Positions 8,591 to 16,784 of a stretch of DNA of 58,888 bases are shown here, in pieces. The position numbers and the translations under genes were made by a program. The stretch is from an uncultured Prevotella sp. (GTDB taxonomy: Bacteria > Bacteroidota > Bacteroidia > Bacteroidales > Bacteroidaceae): positions 1-58,888 of the forward strand of contig CAJOQT010000039.1 in the NCBI GenBank assembly GCA_905236875.1. Direction: 5' to 3'. Numbering within the stretch: the first letter of the stretch is position 1; each line of letters starts with the position of its first letter. The notes below the pieces were generated by a model. It was not told the DNA's origin. It saw nothing but the letters and a program-made list of their open reading frames with translations, and did not search any database.

Positions 8591-10090
8591 ATGGAATCAA
8601 GACTGGTCATTTACAATACGCTGACGCGCCAGAAAGAGCGCTTCGAGCCTATCAACGCCCCCCATGTGGGCATGTATGTCTGCGGTCCTACCGTATATGG
8701 CGATCCCCATCTGGGGCATGCCCGTCCTGCCATCACCTTCGACCTGGTGTTCCGCTATCTGAAACATCTGGGCTACAAGGTGAGGTATGTGCGTAACATT
8801 ACTGACGTGGGACATCTGGAGCACGATGCCGATGAGGGCGACGACAAGATAGAGAAGAAGGCACGGCTGGAACAGCTGGAGCCGATGGAGATAGCACAGT
8901 ACTATACCAACCGCTACCATCAGGCGATGGACGCGTTGGGTGTGCTGCGTCCTTCGATAGAGCCGCATGCCACTGGTCACATCATCGAACAGCAGCAGCT
9001 GGTGCAGCAGATTATCGACAACGGCTTTGCCTATGAGTCGAACGGCAGCATCTACTTCGACATAGAGGCATATAATAAGGTATATAAATATGGTATCCTC
9101 AGCGGACGCTCGTTGGAGAACATCAAGGACGAGAGCCGTACGCTGGCCGGTGTGGGAGAGAAGAAGAACCAGGCTGACTTCGCATTGTGGAAGATGGCAC
9201 AGCCGGAACACATCATGCGCTGGCCGTCACCCTGGAGCGACGGCTTCCCCGGCTGGCACTGTGAGTGTACTGCTATGGGACGTAAGTACCTGGGTGAACA
9301 GTTCGACATCCACGGCGGCGGCATGGACCTGGTCTTCCCGCACCATGAGTGTGAGATAGCACAGGCACAGGCCTCTATGGGTCATCAGGCCGTGAAGTAC
9401 TGGATGCACAACAACATGATTACCATCAACGGACAGAAGATGGGTAAGTCGCTGGGTAACTTCATCACCCTCGAGCAGTTCTTCACGGGTAACCACCCGT
9501 CGTTAGAGAAAGCCTACTCGCCCATGACCATCCGCTTCTTCATCCTCTCTGCCCACTACCGTGGCACTGTCGATTTCTCGAACGATGCCCTGCTGGCAGC
9601 CGAGAAAGGACTGGAGAAACTGATGAATGGCATCAGCGACCTTGAGCGTATTCAGGTCTCCCCACAATGCGATGCCGACACGGAACGCATCGTCAAGGCA
9701 CTGCGAGAGAAATGCTACGATGCCTTGAACGACGACTTTGCCACACCGCTGGTTCTCAGTTATCTGTTCGAGGCCTGCTCGACCATCAACAAGCTCATCG
9801 ACCACAAGGCCACCATCTGTGCCGACTGCCTGAAGGAGCTGAAGGAGGTGATGCATCTCTTCACAGAGGACATACTGGGACTCTCAACGGTCAACGGTCA
9901 ACGGTCAACGGACAACGGACAGCGCGAGGAGGCATTCGGCAAGGTAGTTGATATGGTTCTCTCCCTGCGTGCCAAGGCCAAGGCTAACAAGGACTGGGCC
10001 ACCAGTGATCAGATCCGTGACGAATTGGCTGCTGCCGGTTTCGAGGTCAAGGACACCAAGGATGGTGTCACCTGGAAGCTGAACAAGTAA
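8591..10090 (+). CDS. cysS: Cysteinyl-tRNA synthetase with a repeat-coded insertion
   Basis: CysS (499 residues) charges tRNA-Cys in the cytoplasm. Class I signatures are [16 protein letters not shown] (HIGH region, residues about 31-46) and [11 protein letters not shown] (KMSKS region). The zinc-site parts GWHCECTAM and [10 protein letters not shown] are also visible. Residues about 432-445 ([14 protein letters not shown]) are coded by the dispersed (A/G)GACAAC heptamer repeat at 9881-9924. They sit in the linker between the helical bundle and the C-terminal anticodon-binding region, and the frame is kept. This indicates that an essential enzyme tolerates the insertion. Confidence 0.95.
   Translation: MESRLVIYNTLTRQKERFEPINAPHVGMYVCGPTVYGDPHLGHARPAITFDLVFRYLKHLGYKVRYVRNITDVGHLEHDADEGDDKIEKKARLEQLEPMEIAQYYTNRYHQAMDALGVLRPSIEPHATGHIIEQQQLVQQIIDNGFAYESNGSIYFDIEAYNKVYKYGILSGRSLENIKDESRTLAGVGEKKNQADFALWKMAQPEHIMRWPSPWSDGFPGWHCECTAMGRKYLGEQFDIHGGGMDLVFPHHECEIAQAQASMGHQAVKYWMHNNMITINGQKMGKSLGNFITLEQFFTGNHPSLEKAYSPMTIRFFILSAHYRGTVDFSNDALLAAEKGLEKLMNGISDLERIQVSPQCDADTERIVKALREKCYDALNDDFATPLVLSYLFEACSTINKLIDHKATICADCLKELKEVMHLFTEDILGLSTVNGQRSTDNGQREEAFGKVVDMVLSLRAKAKANKDWATSDQIRDELAAAGFEVKDTKDGVTWKLNK
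9881..9924 (+). repeat. Heptamer repeat array inside cysS
   Basis: Six close copies of a 7-bp unit (GGTCAAC or GGACAAC) are read in frame as 14 residues. Matching arrays occur at 30996-31024, 32515-32562, 34718-34748 and within 24520-24556. Confidence 0.85.
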
Positions 10091-10141
10091 AAGGTTTCCC
10101 GAAAAAGGACGGGAAGCCGCGCCGACATCCCCGGCTTTCGG

Positions 10142-10201
10142 CTCAAGACGCTGCCCAAGGGTGCCTTGGTAAAGATAGAGTTTGTGGCCGAAGTTAAATA
10201 G
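10142..10201 (+). pseudogene. Possible 3' remnant of a ridA-like gene
   Basis: The frame ending at the TAG at 10199-10201 reads LKTLPKGALVKIEFVAEVK, which resembles the conserved C-terminus of RidA/YjgF enamine deaminases (LPKGALVEIE). No start codon or remaining RidA sequence exists upstream, where the frame runs into the cysS end. The fragment lies between cysS and tcdA and ends 17 nt before tcdA. Confidence 0.45.
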
Positions 10202-10218
10202 AGACACAGCAATAGTTC

Positions 10219-10947
10219 ATGGCAATAGAACAAGCAATATTCCGCAGGTCGGAACTCCTGTTGGGGGATGATGCGATGAACCGCATCGCTGAAAAGCGTG
10301 TCATTATCTTTGGTGTGGGAGGCGTTGGCTCGTGGTGTGCAGAGAGTCTGGTGCGCAGCGGCATCAGGAAGTTGACGATTGTCGATTCTGACCGTGTGTG
10401 TATCACGAATATCAACCGCCAGCTGATGGCAACGACGAAGACCGTCGGACAAGTGAAGGTCGATGTCCTAAAAGAGCGTCTGCTCACCATCAACCCCTCG
10501 GCAGAGATCACCGCCCTGCAACAGATATTCACGGCAGAGACCGCCGAGAGTTTCCAGCTCGACACCTACGACTACATCATCGATGCCATTGATTCGTTAA
10601 AGGACAAGGCTTTACTCATCCTCATGGCCACAAGTCTTTCCTCCCTTCGGGGGGCTCGTTTTTTCTCATCGATGGGTGCCGCACTGAAGCTCGATCCTAC
10701 GCGCATCCGTATCGCTGAGTTCTGGAAGGTCACCGGCGACCCGCTCGCCCGTGCCCTCCGCAATCGCTTCAAACGCGACAAAGTGTTCCCCAAGCATAAG
10801 TTCCAGTGCGTCTATTCCGACGAATTGTTGGAAAACAAAAAGCCCATCGACCCCGACGACAAAGGCAATGGCACCATTGCCCACATCACCGCCATCTTTG
10901 GCTTCATGCTGGCCGGCCTTGTCATTCAGGATGCCGTTAACGCATAG
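10219..10947 (+). CDS. tcdA: tRNA threonylcarbamoyladenosine dehydratase (ThiF/E1-like)
   Basis: The product has 242 residues. It has the E1-like nucleotide-binding motif GVGGVGSWCAESLVRSGI near residues 32-49, then DSDRVCITNINRQ, and the TcdA-type segment SSMGAALKLDPTRIRIAEFWKV. TcdA uses ATP to cyclize t6A to ct6A on tRNAs that decode ANN codons. The stretch LSSLRGARFF before SSMGA looks slightly longer than in typical homologues and is coded by C/G-rich DNA (ctcccttcgggggg). It may be another small repeat insertion. Confidence 0.9.
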   Translation: MAIEQAIFRRSELLLGDDAMNRIAEKRVIIFGVGGVGSWCAESLVRSGIRKLTIVDSDRVCITNINRQLMATTKTVGQVKVDVLKERLLTINPSAEITALQQIFTAETAESFQLDTYDYIIDAIDSLKDKALLILMATSLSSLRGARFFSSMGAALKLDPTRIRIAEFWKVTGDPLARALRNRFKRDKVFPKHKFQCVYSDELLENKKPIDPDDKGNGTIAHITAIFGFMLAGLVIQDAVNA

Positions 10948-10979
10948 CCATCAATTGTCAAAAAGCTTCTTCGTTGTTT

Positions 10980-12512
10980 CTATTGCCTTAGTTGGCGTAC
11001 GTACTGCATAAAACGGTCGATGAGGCTAATTCTCTCCCTATTTGGGAGGGCTATCAGCGAAGCGCCGTTGTTGAACTGCATCACGGTATTCTTGTCTTCC
11101 TCGAATACAGGCCACAGGGGTAACCCGTCACCGTTGGGATTACCGCCCGTCTTGGCAAAGTTCACCCAGTACTGCTGCATCAGCTCGCTCACTTTCTTCT
11201 CCTGCGGATATTTCAGGGGCTCGTTATCGAAGGCTCCTTTCAGATAGAGCATGTCGTCGGCATGGGCTGCGCCACGACGATTACCTTGTGCATAGACGGT
11301 GGTGTCCGACTTCTGAGCGAGGTAAGCCACATAGACAGCACTTCTTCCCGTCTGCTTTTGCAGGGTTGCCCATGCATAGGCTGGCCATCCGAAACCCACG
11401 TCTCGCGTCAGGTCGCGCAAGCTGAAAAGTCGCTCCTCGTCGGTGGTGCCGGGATAGACAACTCTCGCACTGTCAGCCCACTGGCCAGGCAACTGGCGCA
11501 TCATCTGTTCGTACTGCTCAGGACTGACCGAAGCATAGGACACGGCACCTTCGTCGCTGTTATGCATAATCAACACAGGCACGTCGTTGTAGCAGCCTTT
11601 CTCATAGAGGCTGTAGATGGGCTCGGGGATGACATAGCCGTCAACGATGGGCACACAGCCCTGGAAGTTCACGTCGTTACCTGTCAGTTCCCTGGCATCC
11701 ATCTGACGCATCTCGGCGATGGAGTTCTTCTGCAGCTGGCTCATGAACATCTGCCCTAACATCTGGGCCAGTTCCAGGTTGACCACATTCGTAGCCGACA
11801 GGAAGGCACCGCTCTGGCTGATGCAGGCGCGGAACAGCCCCTTGGCCAGTGGCGAGGCACAGAGTATGTGACAGCTCATGGCTCCTGCCGACTCTCCGAA
11901 GATGGTTACTTTCGAGGGGTCGCCGCCGAAGCTCCTGATGTTGCGCTGCACCCATTGCAGGGCGAATATCTGGTCGAGGATGCCGTAGTTGCCAGTATGT
12001 CCGTCAGGCGACTCCTCAGCAAGTTCGCTGTGCGCCAGAAAACCCAGTGAACCGGCGCGATACTCAATGGACACAGCCACCACTCCCTTGCGGGCCAGGC
12101 TCTGCCAAAGGTCCCCGCCATAGTGCTCCGTCTGGAATCCGCCACCATGAATAAACACCATCACGGGCAGGCCTTCGTCAACGCTCTTGGCTGGCGTGAC
12201 AACACTCAGATACAGGCAGTCCTCACTCATCATGTCATAGCTCACGTAACTCTTCTCAGGCTGAGGGGGCCACTTGGCAACATCCTCTGCCTTCAGCACA
12301 CCCTCCCACGGCAGGGCAGGCTGTGGTGCCTTCCATCGCAGGTCGCCCACCGGTGGTGCTGCGTATGGAATGGCCTTATACACGGCAAGGTCCGTTCCGT
12401 CGGGCGTTCCTTCTACGTCACCTGTTTCAACATGGGTTCTCAGCAATGGCTGCGCCTCGGCAGCCACCAATGCCATCAGTCCGCAGACTGCAAATAATAG
12501 TTTTTTCTTCAT
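10980..12512 (-). CDS. Secreted type-B carboxylesterase
   Basis: This is a 510-residue alpha/beta hydrolase of the carboxylesterase/lipase family with the signal peptide MKKKLLFAVCGLMALVAAEAQ. The oxyanion-hole motif VFIHGGGF, the nucleophile elbow FGESAGAMS and late acid/His segments (SDEGAVSY, AAHADDMLYLKG) are present. The substrate cannot be read from sequence. Plant ester links or xenobiotic esters are both possible. The ATG overlaps the stop of the upstream papain-like gene (ATGA), so the two genes are probably translationally coupled. Confidence 0.88.
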   Translation of the reverse strand: MKKKLLFAVCGLMALVAAEAQPLLRTHVETGDVEGTPDGTDLAVYKAIPYAAPPVGDLRWKAPQPALPWEGVLKAEDVAKWPPQPEKSYVSYDMMSEDCLYLSVVTPAKSVDEGLPVMVFIHGGGFQTEHYGGDLWQSLARKGVVAVSIEYRAGSLGFLAHSELAEESPDGHTGNYGILDQIFALQWVQRNIRSFGGDPSKVTIFGESAGAMSCHILCASPLAKGLFRACISQSGAFLSATNVVNLELAQMLGQMFMSQLQKNSIAEMRQMDARELTGNDVNFQGCVPIVDGYVIPEPIYSLYEKGCYNDVPVLIMHNSDEGAVSYASVSPEQYEQMMRQLPGQWADSARVVYPGTTDEERLFSLRDLTRDVGFGWPAYAWATLQKQTGRSAVYVAYLAQKSDTTVYAQGNRRGAAHADDMLYLKGAFDNEPLKYPQEKKVSELMQQYWVNFAKTGGNPNGDGLPLWPVFEEDKNTVMQFNNGASLIALPNRERISLIDRFMQYVRQLRQ

Positions 12513-13345
12513 CTTGATGATATTTTGTTAAGAGTGTCAGAACCGCCAGAGGGGAATCCCTGTGGCTGGGGAGCAATATAGGCCTCCTTCGTCATTTCCA
12601 CTGCCAGCGTCTCTTTGCGGAAGCGGTCGTAGCTCATATATACCAGTCCATGGTCAGGGTCATCATCGCCCCATGAGTTCTTCATGATGAAGTAGCGGTT
12701 GTGCTTGGCATCACGTGCCAAGCCTACAATGGCCATAGCGTGTTCCTTGCTCTCCCAGCATACGCCGTGGTGCTGGCGTACAGCACGCTCCGTCTTGGCG
12801 AGCAGGGTGTCCATAGGAATATTCCAGAAGCGGTTGTGCTCCCAATTGTCGGGCATGTCAATGTCGATGAGTTGGTTATAGGACTCGCCGTCATTGCTGG
12901 TCAGGGCGATGTATTCGTCGGGTGCACATACGCTGCGGGCAAACTCATGCGGTGTATAGACGGCACCTCCCATGAACACCTGTTTGGGCGGGGCAATATC
13001 CAGGTCTGCCTTGCGATAGGCATCATAGCCGCATAGGCCGTATTGATGGATCATGTAGATACAGGCAATACCCATGCCGCGTTTGCTTTCTGGTGCCTGC
13101 TGCTCGTTTTTCAGCATATACTCCACGTAGGCGGCCGAGAGGTTCACAGAATCGCCGAGTCTCAGACGCTCTGTCTCAATGGCAGCGAGCATGGCATAGA
13201 TCCAGCAGGTCTGGCTCTTCCCCTGATTCTTGACAGGCGTCATACGGTTCAGCACCTCCGTCTCTACAGGCGGATGGCCTTTTGGCTTTTGCGAACAACC
13301 GGTCAGCAGACACACGGTCACAAAAAAACATATCCAACGTTTCAT
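12509..13345 (-). CDS. Papain-like (C1 family) cysteine peptidase lipoprotein
   Basis: From the ATG at 13345 the product is 278 residues. A lipobox-like VCLLTGC makes it a probable lipoprotein. Peptidase C1 features are NQGKSQTCWIYAMLAAIETE (Gln and Cys), the His region CWESKEHAMAIVGLARD, and MKNSWGDDDPDHG (Asn), which together give the catalytic set. It resembles bacteroidotal C1/C10-like surface peptidases. The natural substrate is unknown. The upstream in-frame start at 13363 is TTG and lies within the promoter, so ATG 13345 is chosen. The -7 box ends only 4 nt before this ATG, so the message may be leaderless. Confidence 0.85.
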   Translation of the reverse strand: MKRWICFFVTVCLLTGCSQKPKGHPPVETEVLNRMTPVKNQGKSQTCWIYAMLAAIETERLRLGDSVNLSAAYVEYMLKNEQQAPESKRGMGIACIYMIHQYGLCGYDAYRKADLDIAPPKQVFMGGAVYTPHEFARSVCAPDEYIALTSNDGESYNQLIDIDMPDNWEHNRFWNIPMDTLLAKTERAVRQHHGVCWESKEHAMAIVGLARDAKHNRYFIMKNSWGDDDPDHGLVYMSYDRFRKETLAVEMTKEAYIAPQPQGFPSGGSDTLNKISSR

Positions 13346-13349
13346 GGTG

Positions 13350-13381
13350 CAAAAGTAGTGCAAACTGAGCGAAATACCAAA
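13350..13381 (-). promoter_or_regulatory. Promoter of the C1 peptidase-esterase pair
   Basis: On the minus strand this reads TTTG (13378-13381), 20 nt, TACTTTTG (13350-13357). The spacer has ATTTCGCTCAGTTTGCAC, nearly identical to the cysS and 46366 promoter spacers. The ATG lies 4 nt beyond the -7 box. Confidence 0.75.
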
Positions 13382-13486
13382 GAAAAAGCCATTTACTTTG
13401 GTATTTCCAAGTGCAGCCCGCTCGGCTTTGCCGCTTTGTACCTTTAGGTCAAAGAACTTTCGACAAATGTCAAAATTACATTTTTA

Positions 13487-13518
13487 TTTGTAATATCGAA
13501 TGTTTTTTTGTAATTTCG
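13487..13518 (+). promoter_or_regulatory. ung promoter
   Basis: TTTG at 13487-13490, a 20-nt spacer and TAATTTCG at 13511-13518 (one change from TAnnTTTG), 25 nt before the ung start. Confidence 0.6.
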
Positions 13519-13543
13519 CAGGCGAAAACGTAAATGATGCAAG

Positions 13544-14209
13544 ATGAAAGTACAGATAGAACCCTCTTGGGAAGAACAGTTGCAGGCAGAGTTTGACAAG
13601 CCGTATTTCGAGCGGTTGACGGAAATTGTCAGACAGGAGTACAGAACCAGGACGTGCTATCCACCGGGCAGACTGATTTTCAATGCCTTTAACCTTTGTC
13701 CGTTCGACAAGGTGAAGGTGGTTATTATCGGACAGGATCCCTATCATGAGCCTGGTCAGGCACATGGATTGAGCTTCTCCGTATTGGATGGTGTGGCGTT
13801 TCCGCCCTCGCTGCAAAACATCTTCAAGGAGATTCACGATGACCTTGGTACGCCAGTGCCCATGACGGGCAATCTGACACGCTGGGCAGAACAGGGGGTA
13901 TTGTTGCTCAATGCTACGCTGACCGTCCGTGCCCACTTCGCCAACAGCCATTCCACCATAGGATGGCAGTATTTCACCGATGCGGCGATTCAGGCATTGG
14001 CTTCCAGACGTGAGCATCTGGTTTATATGCTCTGGGGCGGCTATGCCAGGGGCAAGGCATATATGATAGACAAGTCGAAGAACCTTGTCCTGGAGTCTGT
14101 ACATCCCTCGCCTCTCTCTGCCAACCGTGGCGGCTGGTTCGGCCAGCATCAGTTCTCCCGTTGCAATGCCTATCTGGAGGCCAACGGCATGGAACCGATT
14201 GTTTGGTAA
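13544..14209 (+). CDS. ung: Uracil-DNA glycosylase
   Basis: This is a 221-residue family 1 UDG that excises uracil from DNA in base-excision repair. It contains the water-activating motif GQDPYHEPGQAHGLSFS near residues 63-79, the LLLNATLTV region, and the DNA-intercalation motif HPSPLSANRGG near residues 187-197. The length is normal and no insertion is seen. A DUF3109 gene follows 34 nt downstream after a small CTCAAAT tandem. Confidence 0.96.
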   Translation: MKVQIEPSWEEQLQAEFDKPYFERLTEIVRQEYRTRTCYPPGRLIFNAFNLCPFDKVKVVIIGQDPYHEPGQAHGLSFSVLDGVAFPPSLQNIFKEIHDDLGTPVPMTGNLTRWAEQGVLLLNATLTVRAHFANSHSTIGWQYFTDAAIQALASRREHLVYMLWGGYARGKAYMIDKSKNLVLESVHPSPLSANRGGWFGQHQFSRCNAYLEANGMEPIVW

Positions 14210-14243
14210 TAATCAATTCAAAAATCTCAAATCTCAAATCAGA

Positions 14244-14903
14244 ATGCTTCCTCCTATTCTGCAAATTGGCGACGTATTGATCTCCTCGGACTTGTTGACA
14301 GAGTATTTCTGCTGTGACCTGGAGAAGTGTAAGGGTATCTGCTGCGTTGAGGGTGACGCAGGAGCTCCGGTAACGTTGGACGAGGTGGGCAGCATCGAGG
14401 ATATGCTCGATGAGGTCTGGAACGACCTGTCGCCATCGGCACAGAGTGTCATCGACCGTCAGGGAGTGGCTTATACCGATGAGGAGGGTGACTTGGTAAC
14501 CAGTATTGTGAATGGCAGGGAATGTGTGTTTGCAAGATGCCTCTCAAGCCTTTCTCAACAGACCCACCCCTTAGGGAAGGAGGATGACGGGAGCTGTTGG
14601 CTGTGTATGTTGGAGAGAGCGGCAAGAAAGAAGGCGGCAGCCCAAATCGAAAATCGAAAATCTCTTTTTATCAAACCCATCAGCTGCGCACTTTATCCTA
14701 TCCGTGAGAAACGCTTTGACAACGGACTCATTGGCCTGAACTACAACCGCTGGAAGGTGTGTAAGGATGCCGTAGAAAAAGGGAAGGCACTGCACCTTCC
14801 TGTCTATCAGTTCTTGAAGGAACCCCTCATTCGTCGCTTTGGTGAAGCATGGTATCAGGAACTCTGCGATGTAGCGAAAGAACTCCTGCCTCATAACTCC
14901 TGA
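14244..14903 (+). CDS. DUF3109 (YkgJ-like) cysteine-cluster protein with two repeat-coded inserts
   Basis: The ATG at 14244 gives a 219-residue protein starting MLPPILQIGDVLISSDLL, like other bacteroidotal DUF3109 members. The family motif CCDLEKCKGICCVEGDAGAP and later KPISCALYPIR provide several cysteines thought to bind a metal or cluster. Function is unknown. Residues about 134-141 (QIENRKSL) are coded by GAAAATCGAAAATC repeat DNA, the same octapeptide found in the U32 insertion. A neighbouring stretch, SSLSQQTHPLGKEDDG, also looks extra. Longer upstream frames overlap ung and are not used. Confidence 0.85.
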   Translation: MLPPILQIGDVLISSDLLTEYFCCDLEKCKGICCVEGDAGAPVTLDEVGSIEDMLDEVWNDLSPSAQSVIDRQGVAYTDEEGDLVTSIVNGRECVFARCLSSLSQQTHPLGKEDDGSCWLCMLERAARKKAAAQIENRKSLFIKPISCALYPIREKRFDNGLIGLNYNRWKVCKDAVEKGKALHLPVYQFLKEPLIRRFGEAWYQELCDVAKELLPHNS

Positions 14904-14908
14904 CTCTT

Positions 14909-15787
14909 TCAGCTTCTCCTGAATTCCAACGGGCTCATGCCCACATGCTCCTTGAAGAACTTTCCAAGAAACGACTGGTTGGGGAAGTGAAGGTCGTCCG
15001 CAATTTCCTTGATGCTCTTGTTGGTATTCTTCAGTTGGATGCGTATCTCCAAAACCACGTAGTTGTCTATCCACTCATTAGGTGAACGCTTGCTGATCTG
15101 TTTCACGCATTCTGACAGATACTTAGGTGTGATGCACAGCTGTTCGGCATACCAGCATACCCGTCGCTCATGACTGAAGTTTTTCTCCACCAGTTGGATG
15201 AATTTGGTGAAGAACATCTCAGCACGTGTCTGTTTATGCTGGGGCATCTGCTGCATCCGTAGGATGACGTTGCTCAAGTCGTAGAGCATGGCCAGCAGCA
15301 GCGAGCCAACCAGTTGCTTGCGGAAATGGTTCTGCTGCTCGTCAATCTTTCGTTTGATGAACTGGAAGTAGTCAATGAATACGTCGATCTCCTTTTGAGT
15401 GAGGCTGACTACAGGATGGCTCTTTGCAAAAAGCAGCAGCGATGACAGGTCACTCATGTCGCGCATCACCTCATAGAAGAACTTGGTGGAGAGCACGATG
15501 CACTGCGCCTCGATGTCTGTCGATGCTGTGTAGTTATCCAGTACCTGACGGTCTGAAAGGATGATGATGTCACCCGGCTTGACCACCTGTTCCTTGGTGT
15601 CGATGGTATATCGTACGTTACCGCGCAGGCACAGGCCAATCAGGATGAAGTTCATGCGTCTGGGTCCTGTCGGTATGGGTGAATCCTTGATGTTATCGAC
15701 GACGACGATATCGTCTTCGATAAAGCCGTTGTCAGGCCATTGCTTGACTTTCTGGAAGTCGGAATCTGTGATGGTAGGTCTGTTCAT
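14909..15787 (-). CDS. AraC family transcriptional regulator
   Basis: The product has 292 residues with an N-terminal cupin-like sensing region (VRYTIDTKEQVVKPGDIIILSD) and a C-terminal pair of helix-turn-helix motifs. The HTH region includes WYAEQLCITPKYLSECVKQISKRSPNEWID and ends FPNQSFLGKFFKEHVGMSPLEFRRS. It lies 7 nt after a rhamnosidase-like protein gene and close behind a GH95 gene. A sugar-derived ligand and control of these neighbours are therefore plausible but inferred. It has no promoter of its own in the 7-nt gap. Confidence 0.92.
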   Translation of the reverse strand: MNRPTITDSDFQKVKQWPDNGFIEDDIVVVDNIKDSPIPTGPRRMNFILIGLCLRGNVRYTIDTKEQVVKPGDIIILSDRQVLDNYTASTDIEAQCIVLSTKFFYEVMRDMSDLSSLLLFAKSHPVVSLTQKEIDVFIDYFQFIKRKIDEQQNHFRKQLVGSLLLAMLYDLSNVILRMQQMPQHKQTRAEMFFTKFIQLVEKNFSHERRVCWYAEQLCITPKYLSECVKQISKRSPNEWIDNYVVLEIRIQLKNTNKSIKEIADDLHFPNQSFLGKFFKEHVGMSPLEFRRS

Positions 15788-15794
15788 AGTGTAT

Positions 15795-16763
15795 TTAAGG
15801 TTTCAGGGATGGTATGTCGTTGATGCAGATGGCTTCTACGGTGGTGATGTTCGATCGTGAGCGGCCGGCAGGCAGTATGATACGGGCGATGCCTGCCGTA
15901 CTGATGGTGAAGCGTCGGCATGCCTGGTCGTCGGTGCCGCCCTTGCAGATGTAACGCAGACCATTGACAGTGATGACATCACCTTTCTTCATGCCTCGCA
16001 TGGTGACGCGTACCCAGCCATTGAACGACTGGCCGAAGTCGTAGGTCAGGGTACGTCCCTGCTGACTGAAAGTGGAACGCTTCAGGATACGCTGTGTCCT
16101 GTAGGCAGGTTTCTCATGGCGGCAGAAGGTGATGACGGCAGGCTTCAGGTCTTTGGCGACTTCTGCACGCTGCCATTCCGACAACAGGAAGCTGTCTTCC
16201 TTCCAGTCGTAATCGTTCCAGTTAGCCATATAGCCGGGACCGTCTATCTCTTCATTGCCGTCAGGCAAGGTACGTGCGTTGGCAGTATGGCACAGCCATC
16301 CTTTCTCGTTATCCATAAAGAAGGGACTGCCGTCTTCCCATTGTCCTGACATGACGATGTACAGCTGTCTTTTGGTGTAGTTTACCGGCGAATACCAAAC
16401 GGCAATGGTATTTGTGCCTTTGTGCAGGAAGTTACCTATCTCATAGTCGCGAACGCCAATGGCACCACGAGGATTGCTGGAGAAGAGGTCTGTAGAGATG
16501 TTGTAGCCATTGACATAGACGATGTAGCGCCCTTCGCTGGCTACACTGAGTATGGCACTGGCCAATGGCTTGTCCATGTGGATGTTGCGCTTGAACCATA
16601 TCTGCCGGGTCTCTTCGGCCTGGGGATGGTAGATCCATCTCATGCCGAATTCCTGCGCACATAAGGGTAGAAAGGTAAAAAGGTAAAAAGGTAAAACGAG
16701 GAGCACGTACCGTGTCCTGTATTTTGCATAGCCCGGAAGTTGCATTCTTATTGCCATAGTCAT
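15795..16763 (-). CDS. Exported protein with alpha-L-rhamnosidase-type non-catalytic domains
   Basis: This is a 322-residue protein. Its N-terminal region (GRYIVYVNGYNIS, then FLHKGTNTIAVWYSPVNYTKRQLYIVMSGQW) resembles the sugar-binding sandwich at the front of GH78 rhamnosidases. A second sandwich (YDFGQSFNGWVRVTMRGMKKGDVITV) resembles the next GH78 module. The catalytic (alpha/alpha)6 barrel is absent, so a binding role is more likely than hydrolysis. The signal-peptide core LLVLPFYLFTFLPLCAQ is coded by the GGTAAAAA tandem at 16664-16698. The gene is 21 nt downstream of GH95 and 7 nt upstream of the AraC gene. Confidence 0.7.
   Translation of the reverse strand: MTMAIRMQLPGYAKYRTRYVLLVLPFYLFTFLPLCAQEFGMRWIYHPQAEETRQIWFKRNIHMDKPLASAILSVASEGRYIVYVNGYNISTDLFSSNPRGAIGVRDYEIGNFLHKGTNTIAVWYSPVNYTKRQLYIVMSGQWEDGSPFFMDNEKGWLCHTANARTLPDGNEEIDGPGYMANWNDYDWKEDSFLLSEWQRAEVAKDLKPAVITFCRHEKPAYRTQRILKRSTFSQQGRTLTYDFGQSFNGWVRVTMRGMKKGDVITVNGLRYICKGGTDDQACRRFTISTAGIARIILPAGRSRSNITTVEAICINDIPSLKP
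16664..16698 (-). repeat. GGTAAAAA octamer array coding a signal-peptide core
   Basis: About four tandem copies of AGGTAAAA lie in the 5' part of the gene and are read on the minus strand as LPFYLFTFLPL. A second such array codes LPFYLFTFLLL at 48439-48475. Confidence 0.85.
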
Positions 16764-16784
16764 GTTTTTATGTTTTCTGCCTTT

